DNA of 64,000 nt from Takakia lepidozioides. Taxonomy: Eukaryota; Streptophyta; Takakiopsida; Takakiales; Takakiaceae. The position numbers were made by a program, and so were the translations under genes. Below the pieces are notes generated by a model. That model worked only from the letters and a program-made list of their open reading frames with translations, had not been told where the DNA came from and ran no database searches. This document shows positions 21,344 to 30,758 of this stretch, one piece after another. The stretch lies in NCBI GenBank assembly GCA_030704615.1, contig CM060734.1, positions 43,604,042 to 43,668,041 of the forward strand, given 5' to 3'. Every line of letters begins with the position of its first letter. Within the stretch, counting starts at the first letter, position 1.

Positions 21344-22212
21344 TGTCGCGCTGCTTTTACTCACCCATCCCTTCGCTATCCGAGGCGGAAACTCCAAGAT
21401 AGAAGAGTTGGAAATCTCTAAGTACTCAGCCCGCGCAGAACAATCAGTCATGACCTACAGCTAGTGTATCATGGGGGTGTTTCCTATTTGTTTCCCTTTT
21501 GGCATTCAGGTTAGCTACCTTACCATTGATAATTAAGTATCAGTTTGCTTTATCAATCTATTGGATTCCATCAACTCATCCATTCATTCCACAGCTTCAC
21601 TCAGATCTCTCTACACAGTGTGATTGTATCGTATAAGTATCCGATTAGGATTTATCAGGTATCAGGCCGAAGCCATTGTGTCTCTTATCTGCTCTACTAT
21701 ATCACTACCGCTTTGCATATAACAAGCATCTACTAATCCTCGTTCCCCCTTCACCGCGCTCTCCATCTTGGCTTCCGATCTTCCTCTCCGCCCGATCTCC
21801 TCCCATGCATGACCCATAAGTCCTCCCCCTCAAGTGCTTCCAAGAATCCCCCCTCTCTCCGTCCTTGCTTCTCCCTTTATCTTCCTACCCGTGGCTCTAA
21901 CCGTTTTCCTCACTAACCGTCGTCCGTGAACTAACATGTTCCATTTGCAGGTGTTGTTCCCCACAGTTGTTCCCTGTCCTGCTCTCCGTTCCCTATGGTC
22001 GTGACAGCTGTGTCAAGCTGTGACTGGCTGTGTGAAACTGTGACGGGCTGTGACTGGCTGTGCGACTGTGACGGCTGTGACGGGCTGTGTAACCCCCCTC
22101 TACAGTGCGCTGCTGTCACCCCTAAGGCTCCTGTTGGTCTCAGTCTGTGCAAAAATTAAGGGTACCTTACAGATCCCGTATAAGTGTCTAAGTCCCAGAC
22201 AGTCCTCTAACA
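21344..22212 (-). repeat. LTR (3' LTR of minus-strand element)
   Basis: 869 bp, beginning TGTCGCG and ending CTCTAACA on the plus strand. It contains a run of GCTGTGAC/GGCTGTG words at 22005-22095, also present in the other LTR. Confidence 0.95.
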
Positions 22213-22231
22213 TTACCCCTTCCCCCCTCAA
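22213..22231 (-). other. Polypurine tract
   Basis: On the minus strand GAGGGGGGAAGGGGTAA directly precedes the TGTTAGAG edge of the 3' LTR, the expected place for second-strand priming. Confidence 0.9.
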
Positions 22232-22516
22232 AAACCGTGTCCTCACGGTTTCTGATTGCGATTAGCAAACCTTTGTGAGTGAGCACCTTTCTGACGTTGA
22301 GAGTTTCGTGGCGGACTGTGTGTATGAGCCCGAGGTCTGTCTGTGGTTGATGGAGATGGTTGATCACTACCTGGATAAGTGAGGCCCTCTGGAGGCTGAT
22401 ATCGAGGTAACCTTTCCGGCATAGGAGACCCCCGTCGCTTCTTCTCTGCCATCTGAATTGCATAGTCTTCTCCCATGTCAAAAGAATTCGGTGAAGAAAC
22501 AGTTGTATCAGAATCC

Positions 22517-24487
22517 TCATCGCCTCTCAGGTGTTTTAATTTTCGAACTTTTTGTGGAATCCTTTGGGCCATACAATGTTGTCCTACCATCTGGAAGTTT
22601 ATATTTTAGAACTTGCTGTAACCGCTGAACAGCAAAATTGGTGTAGACACTGAGCTCCTTGTCTGTCCAGGTGAGTGGGGTACCAATTACTGGTGCAGCG
22701 TGCAAGTATTTCCATGCCACATGTCCCTTATAGAAAATATCATCAATGCCGAATTTCTGTGTTGACAAATTGTTCCAGGCCGCTTGAAACCATGAACGAA
22801 TTTGAGAATCCTTTTGCATCATATTTTTTGGGTCATATAGGTACATATGAGGTGGCACCGAAGGTAATACCCAATGATCCCCACTGGAATAACTCAGAAA
22901 GCGTGCTTGCATCTTTTGTTGCTCAATGTGATAACGTACCATAAAACAAGCAGCGTAGTATAACCCGCATCCCATGACAATACTTGCTACCTCCTTGGTC
23001 TTGGTATAAATGAGTCCATGTACAACCTGGAAAGCAATTAATTCCCTCAACATGGTACCTGCCTCGTGCCAGTACTGTGCAAAGTGATGATCCTCAATAT
23101 GTCGATTGTTCGGAAGAACTTTAGTCCTTGTTGCCACTGGCAGCCAAATACGCATGATTTGGTAGTAATGTGCGAATGACTGCGGAGGACTAAATTCTTT
23201 CCAAGCCAAATCCAACATGATGGGAATTTGGTTGAAGGGCATAATCATAGCCCTACTGTACTCCCTTGCAGCTGGAGTTTTAGGTGGGTTAAAAGCAGCA
23301 TTGCCCCATACCTCAGGCTGTGGTGGCTGCGGTGTGGTTGTAGTAACAACAGGTTCAGCTACTGGTACAGTGACTTGTTGTGGTGTTGGTGGTACTGGCT
23401 CTTGTATCATTGGCATCTCCTGCACCTCCTGTGAAGACTGAAAAGCCAAAGTTCTGGCTTGTAAATAAGAAGCCATTAGCTGTTCCTGAGGGATATAGAC
23501 TCTTTTGTCGATGTTTGAAGTGAGGTCCTCCACTTGAGTCTGCAGTCCATCTACATCCTCCTGTAACTCGGCTATCCTACTATAGACATTGTCTATAGTA
23601 GTTGTGGCAATGTTCTGCACTTGCAGTCTGAGCTCATTCATCTCGCTTTGGGTGAGCTTTCGTGGTGCTTTGCCCTCTACTGGCCCTTGTGCTAACCAGA
23701 CCTGCATAAGGCTGTTATCCACCAAGTTGCTTGTGGTTCCCCTGAGAGTGTGCTCCTCTCTTAGCTTGTACACTTCTAACTCCTGTTGTAAAGCCTCCAT
23801 GCGCTTCGCATGAGGTTCAACCAAATTCGCATAAGCAGCCAGTAGATTATTGGCTTCCCTCCAAGCCTTGTTATTGACCGCGATTTCATTTCTATTGGCC
23901 ATGATGGTTTGTTGCAACTCCACGATGTGCTTCTCTTGATCAGCTTCAATTTGCCTGTATTGCTTGAAAGTATCCTCATTGCGACAGATTGTATTCTTTA
24001 TATCGACAATGAGTTTCATTTGTTCAACATTCTCTTCTTCTGCCTTCGTACATTTTTCCGCTTGACTGTTTATTTCTTTTGTAGATTGGTCAAGCATAGT
24101 TGTGAATGTAGCACATTGTATCGCCATCCTGTCATGCACTGTCTGCAACTCCGTATGTAGTGCATTCACTTCTTGCAACTTGCTTTCATGCTGCACCTGC
24201 ATTTGGTATAGCTGTTGCTTATGGGCTTCGTGCAACTGGTCTTGCGCGAGGCCTGCCTCAATCAATTGTTCCTTGGCCAATTGCAAAGCCGCTTCTGTAT
24301 TTCCCAAGTCCTGCTGCATCTTGAGAGTGACCTCTTCATCGACCTTGTTTGCACACTCAGTGGCTAGTCGAGCCTCAAACTCCTTCCTGAGTTCCTCTCT
24401 CAAGGCTGTCAATTGGGTAGTTGGAACATGGGATTTGACATAAGTCCCCAACAAATTAAGTGTCCTGCCTATGGAACTCATCAGCAT
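22517..24487 (-). CDS. Extra 3' ORF with long coiled coil
   Basis: 656 codons from ATG 24487, unbroken. Residues from about 15 to 330 form heptad-rich coiled coil with many E, Q, K and L (LREELRKEFEARLATECANK; MEALQQELEVYKLREEH). Residues about 370-420 are Pro/Val/Thr-rich. The C-terminal third is globular, with several W, Y and H residues (AHYYQIMRIWLPVATRTKVL; WFQAAWNNLSTQKFGIDD). It lies in the same frame as the 24521-27469 ORF, separated by one TAG, so it may be the end of one polyprotein. It occupies the env-like position but I see no signal peptide or obvious membrane segment. Function is unknown. Confidence 0.8.
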   Translation of the reverse strand: MLMSSIGRTLNLLGTYVKSHVPTTQLTALREELRKEFEARLATECANKVDEEVTLKMQQDLGNTEAALQLAKEQLIEAGLAQDQLHEAHKQQLYQMQVQHESKLQEVNALHTELQTVHDRMAIQCATFTTMLDQSTKEINSQAEKCTKAEEENVEQMKLIVDIKNTICRNEDTFKQYRQIEADQEKHIVELQQTIMANRNEIAVNNKAWREANNLLAAYANLVEPHAKRMEALQQELEVYKLREEHTLRGTTSNLVDNSLMQVWLAQGPVEGKAPRKLTQSEMNELRLQVQNIATTTIDNVYSRIAELQEDVDGLQTQVEDLTSNIDKRVYIPQEQLMASYLQARTLAFQSSQEVQEMPMIQEPVPPTPQQVTVPVAEPVVTTTTPQPPQPEVWGNAAFNPPKTPAAREYSRAMIMPFNQIPIMLDLAWKEFSPPQSFAHYYQIMRIWLPVATRTKVLPNNRHIEDHHFAQYWHEAGTMLRELIAFQVVHGLIYTKTKEVASIVMGCGLYYAACFMVRYHIEQQKMQARFLSYSSGDHWVLPSVPPHMYLYDPKNMMQKDSQIRSWFQAAWNNLSTQKFGIDDIFYKGHVAWKYLHAAPVIGTPLTWTDKELSVYTNFAVQRLQQVLKYKLPDGRTTLYGPKDSTKSSKIKTPERR

Positions 24488-24520
24488 TGCCTGTTGAGGG
24501 TCATCATGGTGAGGTTGCTG

Positions 24521-27469
24521 CTATTCCTCCTGATCCTCAACCGTGTGATGTCTCACGAACCACTCAGGCCATTGTCCCACCGGATTTTCTTCCTGAACCA
24601 CTTCATCTATCACCGGTGCTGCAGTGTCATGACCTGCTGCCTGTGGTACCTCCGACACAGGTGTGTGTATTATATGCACCTCAGGATTTTCCTTGGGCAA
24701 CTGTTGCACCTCTGGAATCTTTGTCTCCTTGACCAGACCAGAATATTCATAGAGAAGGTCCCCCTTTTCCATTTCTGCCACTATCTGTTCTGTAGTTGGA
24801 ATATCTAACCCTTCTCTTTCCAAATCAATTATTTCTGGTTGAGCTGCATGGACAACTTGTAACCTTGTGACAAGCCGATCAGCTGGCTGTGATGGTTGTG
24901 ATACTGAAGTAACTTCCTCCTCCCTCTTTGAAGGTCCTGCTTCCAGAAATAGCATTGCTCTGTGCTGCTGTGCCCCTTCCTGCACATGAGCTTGGGAAAC
25001 ATTATCATGCGGAATCCGTGAAGCCAGTGGATCCGCCCCTACAGTCTTTCCCCGTCTCTGCCTCTTAGTCTCGGGTTGCCCTGCTAGTCCACCCTCACTG
25101 TGTGAAGAGGCTTGCTCTTCCATTGCAGTGGTTTCTGGCTCAAACACTCTCATCTCCTTTCTTACTTGCGCATCAAGTATGCCAGAATCAAGAATTATTT
25201 GAGCAATGATTGGGCCAGACACTATGATAGGAGACTTTGCGGTAGTACCTTGTAATCTTTTCATCTCCTCCACCAGTGCGTTGTACATTATGTCCGCCCA
25301 TTCTACCTCTTGTCCCTTCAGGGCTTTGAGTATTTCTTCCGTGAAGGATCTGCTCAAATATTGTTGGTTCTGTTTCATGGCAATCAGAACGTTCAATACC
25401 TGGCCTACCTCCTTTAGCCCTGGGTACACAGCCTTTGTACAAGCATAACCCTGAGTTTTAAAGAAACTCCCTTCTTGGAATAAGTCCCTTATTTGCAGTC
25501 TTGCCCTGTGTTCCTCCACATGCACCTGACCTGCTGGCAATCGAAACAATTGCTGGAGGTATAGGGGAGTAATTGCTAATTCAACTCCCTTCACCGTTGT
25601 TGTTCCTGTCCTTGGCTCAAAGTTCTGCAAAAATTGTAACATGTACTGTCTATGGTGTAATGTCCAATCTATGCTTTGCAATCCTTGCAATCTCAGCTCC
25701 TTCAGTATCTGTATCGCCTGTGGGGTAGCAATCGTTTGTTTCTGCAGAATTGTGGTGCTCTTCACCCTGATTTCCTCCATTCCTCTCACTCTCTTCATTT
25801 TAGACTCACAGAAATGTTTTGGCTGTAACAACTGCAGAAATGCCTGTAGTGCACAAAGCATAAACGTATGGTTGCCACAGAAAGCTATGGGTAATTTCTT
25901 GTAAGCCTGCGGGGCTTGCAAGCATCGCTCAAGAGAAAAGCTCCGCTCTGTTCTTTCGTGTCGATGCCACTGCGTAAGTAATATTGCGAGCGTATAGTCT
26001 GTTAGTTCCTCCATAGTTTCCAAGCTATAGCATTGATGGTCTGTCCCGTCGAGACGCCCGTTACTCAGAACGACGCCGCCTCTTGCGCTCAATTTCCCTC
26101 CATTTTCTTGATCCTTTCTCTGGTTTTCTATTAGCTGTATCCGCTGTGACTGGATTTTAGATTTCATTTTCTTTAGTGGACTTTCCCTGCTGGATAGTCC
26201 ACTAGGATCACACATGTGACAAGAATTTCGCTTTTCTGTACTTGCCGTTCGTTCCGTTTCCCTTTTTCCGTATTCATTAATGGGCCCGCCTTTCATCCCT
26301 TTTGACGGCCGTTCTTGTCCTCTTTCTTTATGACACCTGTTCTTGCACTTCCTTCTCAGCTGTGTGTCGCGCCCTGACTTCCACGTGTCTATTTTTAAAC
26401 TAGTTTCCGTCTTTTCTTCCGTCAGCCATTTTCCTGAAGTTATTATGCGTCCACCTGTCACTGAATCTATGGATCGTGTAACCCTAGTAGGCTGTGTTGA
26501 GCTGTGACAGGCTGTGTCATACTGTGGTATGTTGTGATAGGCTGTGATGCATTGTGGTAAGCTGTGATAGGCTGTGACACGTTGTGGTACGCTGTGATAG
26601 GCTGTGATGCACTGTGGTAAGCTGTGATAGGCTGTAACACGTTGTGGTAGGCTGTGATAGGTTGTGTTGCACCGTGTTGGGCTGTGATAGGCTGTGTTAC
26701 GTCGTGATGTGTTGTGATAGGCTGTGCTTTGCCTTGATGGGCTGTGATAGGCTGTGTCACGTTGTGATTGGCTGTGATAGGCTGTGGTCCGCCTTGATGG
26801 GCTGTGATAGGCTGTGTCACGCTTGTTTTGCCCGCCCTGGTCATATATGCTCGGCCTAGCGACAAGTGCTCCATACTCCGTTCGTAACACTGGTGCAGCC
26901 CGTGACTGCTCTTGCGTTTCAACATGCAAATCATGCTGCAATGGTTTGTCATGGATACCACTGTACCCCTTCAACTTATTGGCATTGACTCTTCCCAGCA
27001 TTTCTTTGTTAATGGTTTGTAACATGGCGGTGTTGTTATCATACATCTTTTGTATGACATAAGGTCCTTTCCATGGTGATTTAAGCTTAGAAGCTTTAAT
27101 CTTTCCCTTTTTCTGCAACCATAGAACCAAATCTCCTGTCTTAAAAGTTTTTAACTTGCCTTCATCAAACTGTTCCTTCCTCTTCATCTGAATTCTGGTC
27201 ATATTATCAGCTGCATCAGCACGTACTTCTTCCACATGGTATAATTCATGTTTCCTGACCTTAATGGAATCTTGCAATTCCATTCTTTTTCCCCACTCCG
27301 TTCTCATGGTAGGTAACAGGAATTCCACTGGAAGTAAGGCTTCCATACCATAAACTAATTGGAATGGTGTATACTTAGTGGTGACTTTATAGGAAGTCAT
27401 GTATGACCACAAAGCTGTCAGCAGCTTTGTATCCCAATCCGTTCTGTTTGCATTGACTATCTTAGCCAA
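24521..27469 (-). CDS. Integrase C-terminus fused to repeat region and plant-transposon-like domain
   Basis: 982 codons. Residues 1-160 are the end of integrase with a GPY-type module (SPWKGPYVIQKMYDNNTAM; VNANKLKGYSG). Residues about 215-335 are a low-complexity run of TAYHS/ITAYH-type repeats encoded by GGCTGTGA tandem DNA. A basic region (KKMKSKIQSQRIQL) follows. From about residue 595 the sequence YMLQFLQNFEPRTGTTTVKG, then VELAITPLYLQQLFRLPAG, resembles the putative plant transposon domain seen in Ogre/Retand and Athila extra ORFs. The C-terminal part is Glu/Gln-rich. Integrase catalytic residues lie upstream in another frame (27457-28686); a one-base deletion near 27505 separates the two. 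Confidence 0.85.
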   Translation of the reverse strand: MAKIVNANRTDWDTKLLTALWSYMTSYKVTTKYTPFQLVYGMEALLPVEFLLPTMRTEWGKRMELQDSIKVRKHELYHVEEVRADAADNMTRIQMKRKEQFDEGKLKTFKTGDLVLWLQKKGKIKASKLKSPWKGPYVIQKMYDNNTAMLQTINKEMLGRVNANKLKGYSGIHDKPLQHDLHVETQEQSRAAPVLRTEYGALVARPSIYDQGGQNKRDTAYHSPSRRTTAYHSQSQRDTAYHSPSRQSTAYHNTSRRNTAYHSPTRCNTTYHSLPQRVTAYHSLPQCITAYHSVPQRVTAYHSLPQCITAYHNIPQYDTACHSSTQPTRVTRSIDSVTGGRIITSGKWLTEEKTETSLKIDTWKSGRDTQLRRKCKNRCHKERGQERPSKGMKGGPINEYGKRETERTASTEKRNSCHMCDPSGLSSRESPLKKMKSKIQSQRIQLIENQRKDQENGGKLSARGGVVLSNGRLDGTDHQCYSLETMEELTDYTLAILLTQWHRHERTERSFSLERCLQAPQAYKKLPIAFCGNHTFMLCALQAFLQLLQPKHFCESKMKRVRGMEEIRVKSTTILQKQTIATPQAIQILKELRLQGLQSIDWTLHHRQYMLQFLQNFEPRTGTTTVKGVELAITPLYLQQLFRLPAGQVHVEEHRARLQIRDLFQEGSFFKTQGYACTKAVYPGLKEVGQVLNVLIAMKQNQQYLSRSFTEEILKALKGQEVEWADIMYNALVEEMKRLQGTTAKSPIIVSGPIIAQIILDSGILDAQVRKEMRVFEPETTAMEEQASSHSEGGLAGQPETKRQRRGKTVGADPLASRIPHDNVSQAHVQEGAQQHRAMLFLEAGPSKREEEVTSVSQPSQPADRLVTRLQVVHAAQPEIIDLEREGLDIPTTEQIVAEMEKGDLLYEYSGLVKETKIPEVQQLPKENPEVHIIHTPVSEVPQAAGHDTAAPVIDEVVQEENPVGQWPEWFVRHHTVEDQEE
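26485..26825. repeat. GGCTGTGA minisatellite inside the pol extension
   Basis: About 20 copies of a 14-15-bp GGCTGTGATA-type word, partly in a higher-order unit of about 28-30 bp (GCTGTGATAGGCTGTG alternating with TTGTGGTA or CCTTGATG). It keeps the reading frame of the 982-codon ORF open. The same word is found in this element's LTRs and in the related element at 56205-56285 and 63450-63620. Confidence 0.9.
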
Positions 27470-28686
27470 GATAGTACATAGTATTTTGTTGGTAGCCTCT
27501 GCTGCCCATTACCCTGTGGGTAATATGTTGTACTCTTTCTATGTACAATCATGAACTCTTTAGTCAACAACTCAATGGTCTCATTCATGAAGTGACTTCC
27601 CTGATCACTGATAAATTCTAAGGGACAGCCAAATCGTGTAAGTATGTTCTCGTACAGGAACTTTGCTGTGGACTTGGCTGTGTTGTCCCTCAAAGCTTTA
27701 GCTTCCACCCACTTCGTAGTATAATCAGTGGCTGTAATTATGTACCTGTTCCGTGTATTCTTGGCTGGTGGGTTAATTGGTCCAACAAAGTCTAGTCCCC
27801 ATTTCTGAAATGGTTCCGTAGGCATTGTAGGATGCAAGGCCATCCTTCCAGATCTCTGCAAAGGTCCTAGCCTCTGACATTCATCACAACTCTGACAATA
27901 CTCGTGTACATCTTTGAACAAAGTAGGCCACCAGTAACCTGCGAGTAGTATCTTCCTACTGGTAGTCTCTTCTCCAAAATGACCTCCAGCCACTCCTTTA
28001 TGAACTTCTTCCAAAACTTTATTTACTTCATGGTGGTACAAGCATCGTTTTAGTACTCCATCAGGTCCTAGCTTATACATTCTGCTTCCTACCATAGTAT
28101 AAGGTAAAGCTTTGATAGCGATTCTCTTCCTCTGCTCCTTACCATAACTAGGTGGGCACTGACCATGAGCAAGGTAGTATCTGATTGGCCATTGCCAATC
28201 TAACCAGTCATCTGCACTTCCCTGCACCTCCACTGCAAAGAGACTCGCATCTGGTAATTGATCATCTATTCCTGTGGCTGGTTCTCCTGTTGATAACCGT
28301 GACAAGTGATCCGCCACAAGATGTAGTCTCCCAGGCTTGTAAACAACCTCGAACTCAAACTCGTGCAAGATTATCAACCATCTTGCTATTCTTCCGCTTA
28401 TCAGAGGTTTGTTTACCAGGTATATCAGAGCCTGGTGATCCACATAGAACAAAAACTTCTTGCCCAACAGGTAATGTCTGAATTTCTTCACTGCATAGAT
28501 CATTGCCAATGCTTCTCTTTCCGTCGTGCTATAGTTCCTTTCAGCACTGTTCATAAACCTGCTAACATAGTACACAGGTGAATCTATATTTCCTGTAACA
28601 TTCTGGGCTAACACCGCTCCCAATGCTTCTCCTGATGCATCGCAGTGAACATGAAATACTACATGCCAGTGAGGGTTAATCAGCAC
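27457..28686 (-). CDS. RNase H and integrase
   Basis: RNase H: HCDASGEALGAVLAQ (28640-28595), STTEREALAMIYAVKKF near 28520, YVDHQALIYL near 28440, then YKPGRLHLVADHLSRL. Integrase zinc-binding HHCC domain: H-H in HHEVNKVLEEVHKGVAGGHF (28040-27980) and CQSCDECQRLG (27895-27863). Catalytic core: first Asp in WGLDFVGPI (27795), second in ISDQGSHF (27605). The DDE glutamate lies beyond QGNGQ, where a one-base deletion (near 27505) changes frame, so the product is split. This enzyme inserts the element's cDNA into chromosomes. Confidence 0.92.
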   Translation of the reverse strand: MLINPHWHVVFHVHCDASGEALGAVLAQNVTGNIDSPVYYVSRFMNSAERNYSTTEREALAMIYAVKKFRHYLLGKKFLFYVDHQALIYLVNKPLISGRIARWLIILHEFEFEVVYKPGRLHLVADHLSRLSTGEPATGIDDQLPDASLFAVEVQGSADDWLDWQWPIRYYLAHGQCPPSYGKEQRKRIAIKALPYTMVGSRMYKLGPDGVLKRCLYHHEVNKVLEEVHKGVAGGHFGEETTSRKILLAGYWWPTLFKDVHEYCQSCDECQRLGPLQRSGRMALHPTMPTEPFQKWGLDFVGPINPPAKNTRNRYIITATDYTTKWVEAKALRDNTAKSTAKFLYENILTRFGCPLEFISDQGSHFMNETIELLTKEFMIVHRKSTTYYPQGNGQQRLPTKYYVLSWLR

Positions 28687-30099
28687 AGTGTAAGTTCCTC
28701 AAACGTCTGTTGACATTCAGCTGTCCAGGCAAACACTGCATCTTTCTTCAGTAGTTTGCTCAATGGTGCTGCTATTTGTGCATACCTCTTGACAAATCTT
28801 CTGTAATAACTGGTTTGCCCAAGGAATCTCCTTAGATTCTTAACATTCACTGGTGGTGGAGAGGCTTTAATGGCCTCTGTCTTCCTGGGATCCACAAGAA
28901 GTCCCTTTTTACACACAATGTGTCCCAGAAGCACCCCTGAGTTCACACAGAAAGTACACTTCTCTGGATTCAGGCCCAAACCTCTCATCCTGCATCTGGC
29001 CAAACATAACTCCAATTTATGCAAGTGCTCATTCTTGGAGCTGTACACACTGAAATCATCCAAGAATACCTGCATGAAATCATCCAGATACTCATGAAAA
29101 GATTCATTTATCACTCTCTGAAAGGTCGCTGGTGCATTACAAAGTCCAAAGGGCATGACTTTGTATGCGTAAGCCCCCCAGTTTGTGATGAAAGCTGTTT
29201 TCCCTTGGTCTTCTTCTGCCACTTGCACTTGATTATAACCACTGAAGCCATCCATGAATGAGTACATCTCATGGCCTGCCACAATGTCTAATACTGCTTC
29301 TGTGAATGGCAAGGGGAAAGGATCTTTCTTCGTACAAGCATTCAGCTTCTTATAGTTCACACATACTCTTAGTTTGCCATTCTTCTTGGGAACTATAACA
29401 ATGGGTGACAACCAAGTTGTATACTCTATTGGGTATATAAACTTAGCCTCAGCCAACTTCTTTATCTCTTCTCCAACCTTCTGTGCATAGTTGGGATTCA
29501 TTCTGTACCTCGCCTGATTGGTACTGACCTGGTTTCAGTTCAATCTTATGCTGACAGACTTCAGGTGGTATCCCTTTTAGATCCTCATAGCTCCAAGCAA
29601 ATACATCTCTGTATTTGATGAACAAGCTTTTAGCTTCTTCGAAGAATTCTGGCTCCAAATCAGCTCCTACTTTCACCATCCTCAGTTCCTCTTTAGTTCC
29701 CACATTCACTTCCCTCACCTGCTCATCAGCTGTGATTGTCCAACCAGTCACCACTTCATCCTGTAAGCTCACAGTGGCTGGTTCTTCTAGGATTTCTATT
29801 TCTCCTTCTCTTTCTTCATAGAAATGTGATGGGTAAATGCTGGTTTCCTCTTCAGTTGGTGTTGCTGTCACTACACCACAGCAGATACCTCTCAAACAAC
29901 TTAGGCTTTCCAGCCGCATCTTGCAACCTGCACTCTGGGTGTGCAGCCTGCTCCCACTCTGGGTGTGCAGCAAATAGGGTAGCTTCCTGCTCCTCATCCA
30001 GTCCTCCTTTCCAGTCATACTCTCTGACTCCTCGAGGTCTTCGTGTAGCAGGTAATCTACTAGATTTCTTTGTGGTAATTTATATCTCGTGTATCCCAT
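28680..30099 (-). CDS. Reverse transcriptase with upstream linker
   Basis: Linker near 29600-29500: EEAKSLFIKYRDVFAWSYED, typical of the segment before Ty3/gypsy RT. RT core: LSPIVIVPKKNGKLRVCVNY (29415-29356), the F-x-D-like SFMDGFSGYNQVQVAEE, MPFGLCNAPATFQRV, active site QVFLDDFSVY (YxDD variant with FLDD, about 29065-29036), then LLGHIV and FLGQTSYYRRFV. A frame change near 29500 separates linker from RT. A loss of about 19 bases near 28680, seen against the 56-64 kb relative, breaks the RT-RNase H junction. Confidence 0.92.
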
Positions 30100-30172
30100 T
30101 ATGCACGGTTAGTAACTAAGAATTCCAGTCATGGAATACCCTGGCATGTTTCAGCCACGGACGTCCCAATAA

Positions 30173-30707
30173 TCAGGAGTAAGCCTCCATGACTTCATCC
30201 ATTTTCAACACAGTTACTGTGATCATAAAGATCATCTTCTGTATCTGTATCTTTACTCCTCTTATTAATCCCAATGGCTGTACACTTCTTTGATCTGCCA
30301 TTGTTACTGTAAATGGGGGTGGTTTCATGTTACTTAGACCAAGCTTCTTCCTTAATTGGTCTGTCATGATATTTACTTCCAGAACCTCCATCTATCAGTA
30401 CATCAGTTAGTTCTGTGCTTCCAATTCTCAATTGGATTACTGGCATAGAATCATCAAAGTCCATGACTGTTTCTCGCCCTTCCGGCTTCACATTATAACT
30501 GGTCACCTTGCTGTTCAGGTCTGTGTTTCCTGTCTCCTGGGCAATTCGATTGATTGCTTGATACAACCTGTGCCTACAATAAGGTGCCACTGCTAATAGC
30601 TGTCCAATGGTAATTTCTGCTTTGGTCTGGCATATTACTTCAGCCAAAGTCTCTTCATTACTTTGCATGTCTGCATCTTCTTTCTTCCTTTCTTCCTCAC
30701 TCTCCAT
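30173..30707 (-). CDS. Aspartic protease
   Basis: SMPVIQLRIGSTELTDVLID followed by GGSGS: the active-site D-G-G-S replaces the common DTGA/DSGA. A frame break lies just after it (near 30385), then NIMTDQLRKKLGL and PLGLIRGVKIQIQKMIF continue the fold. The related element reads unbroken here (DVLIDGGSGVNIM at about 59878-59916), which confirms the assignment. It processes the Gag-Pol polyprotein. Confidence 0.85.
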
Positions 30708-30758
30708 CAGAATCAGAGGAATCTGCCACAGGAATATCAGTACTCTTCTGCATTTCCC

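Noticed and set aside
22000-22100. CRISPR-like short repeats (GGCTGTGAC words)
   Set aside because: Repeats are 8-15 bp, irregular, lie within LTRs and have no unique spacers; this is a eukaryotic retrotransposon minisatellite.
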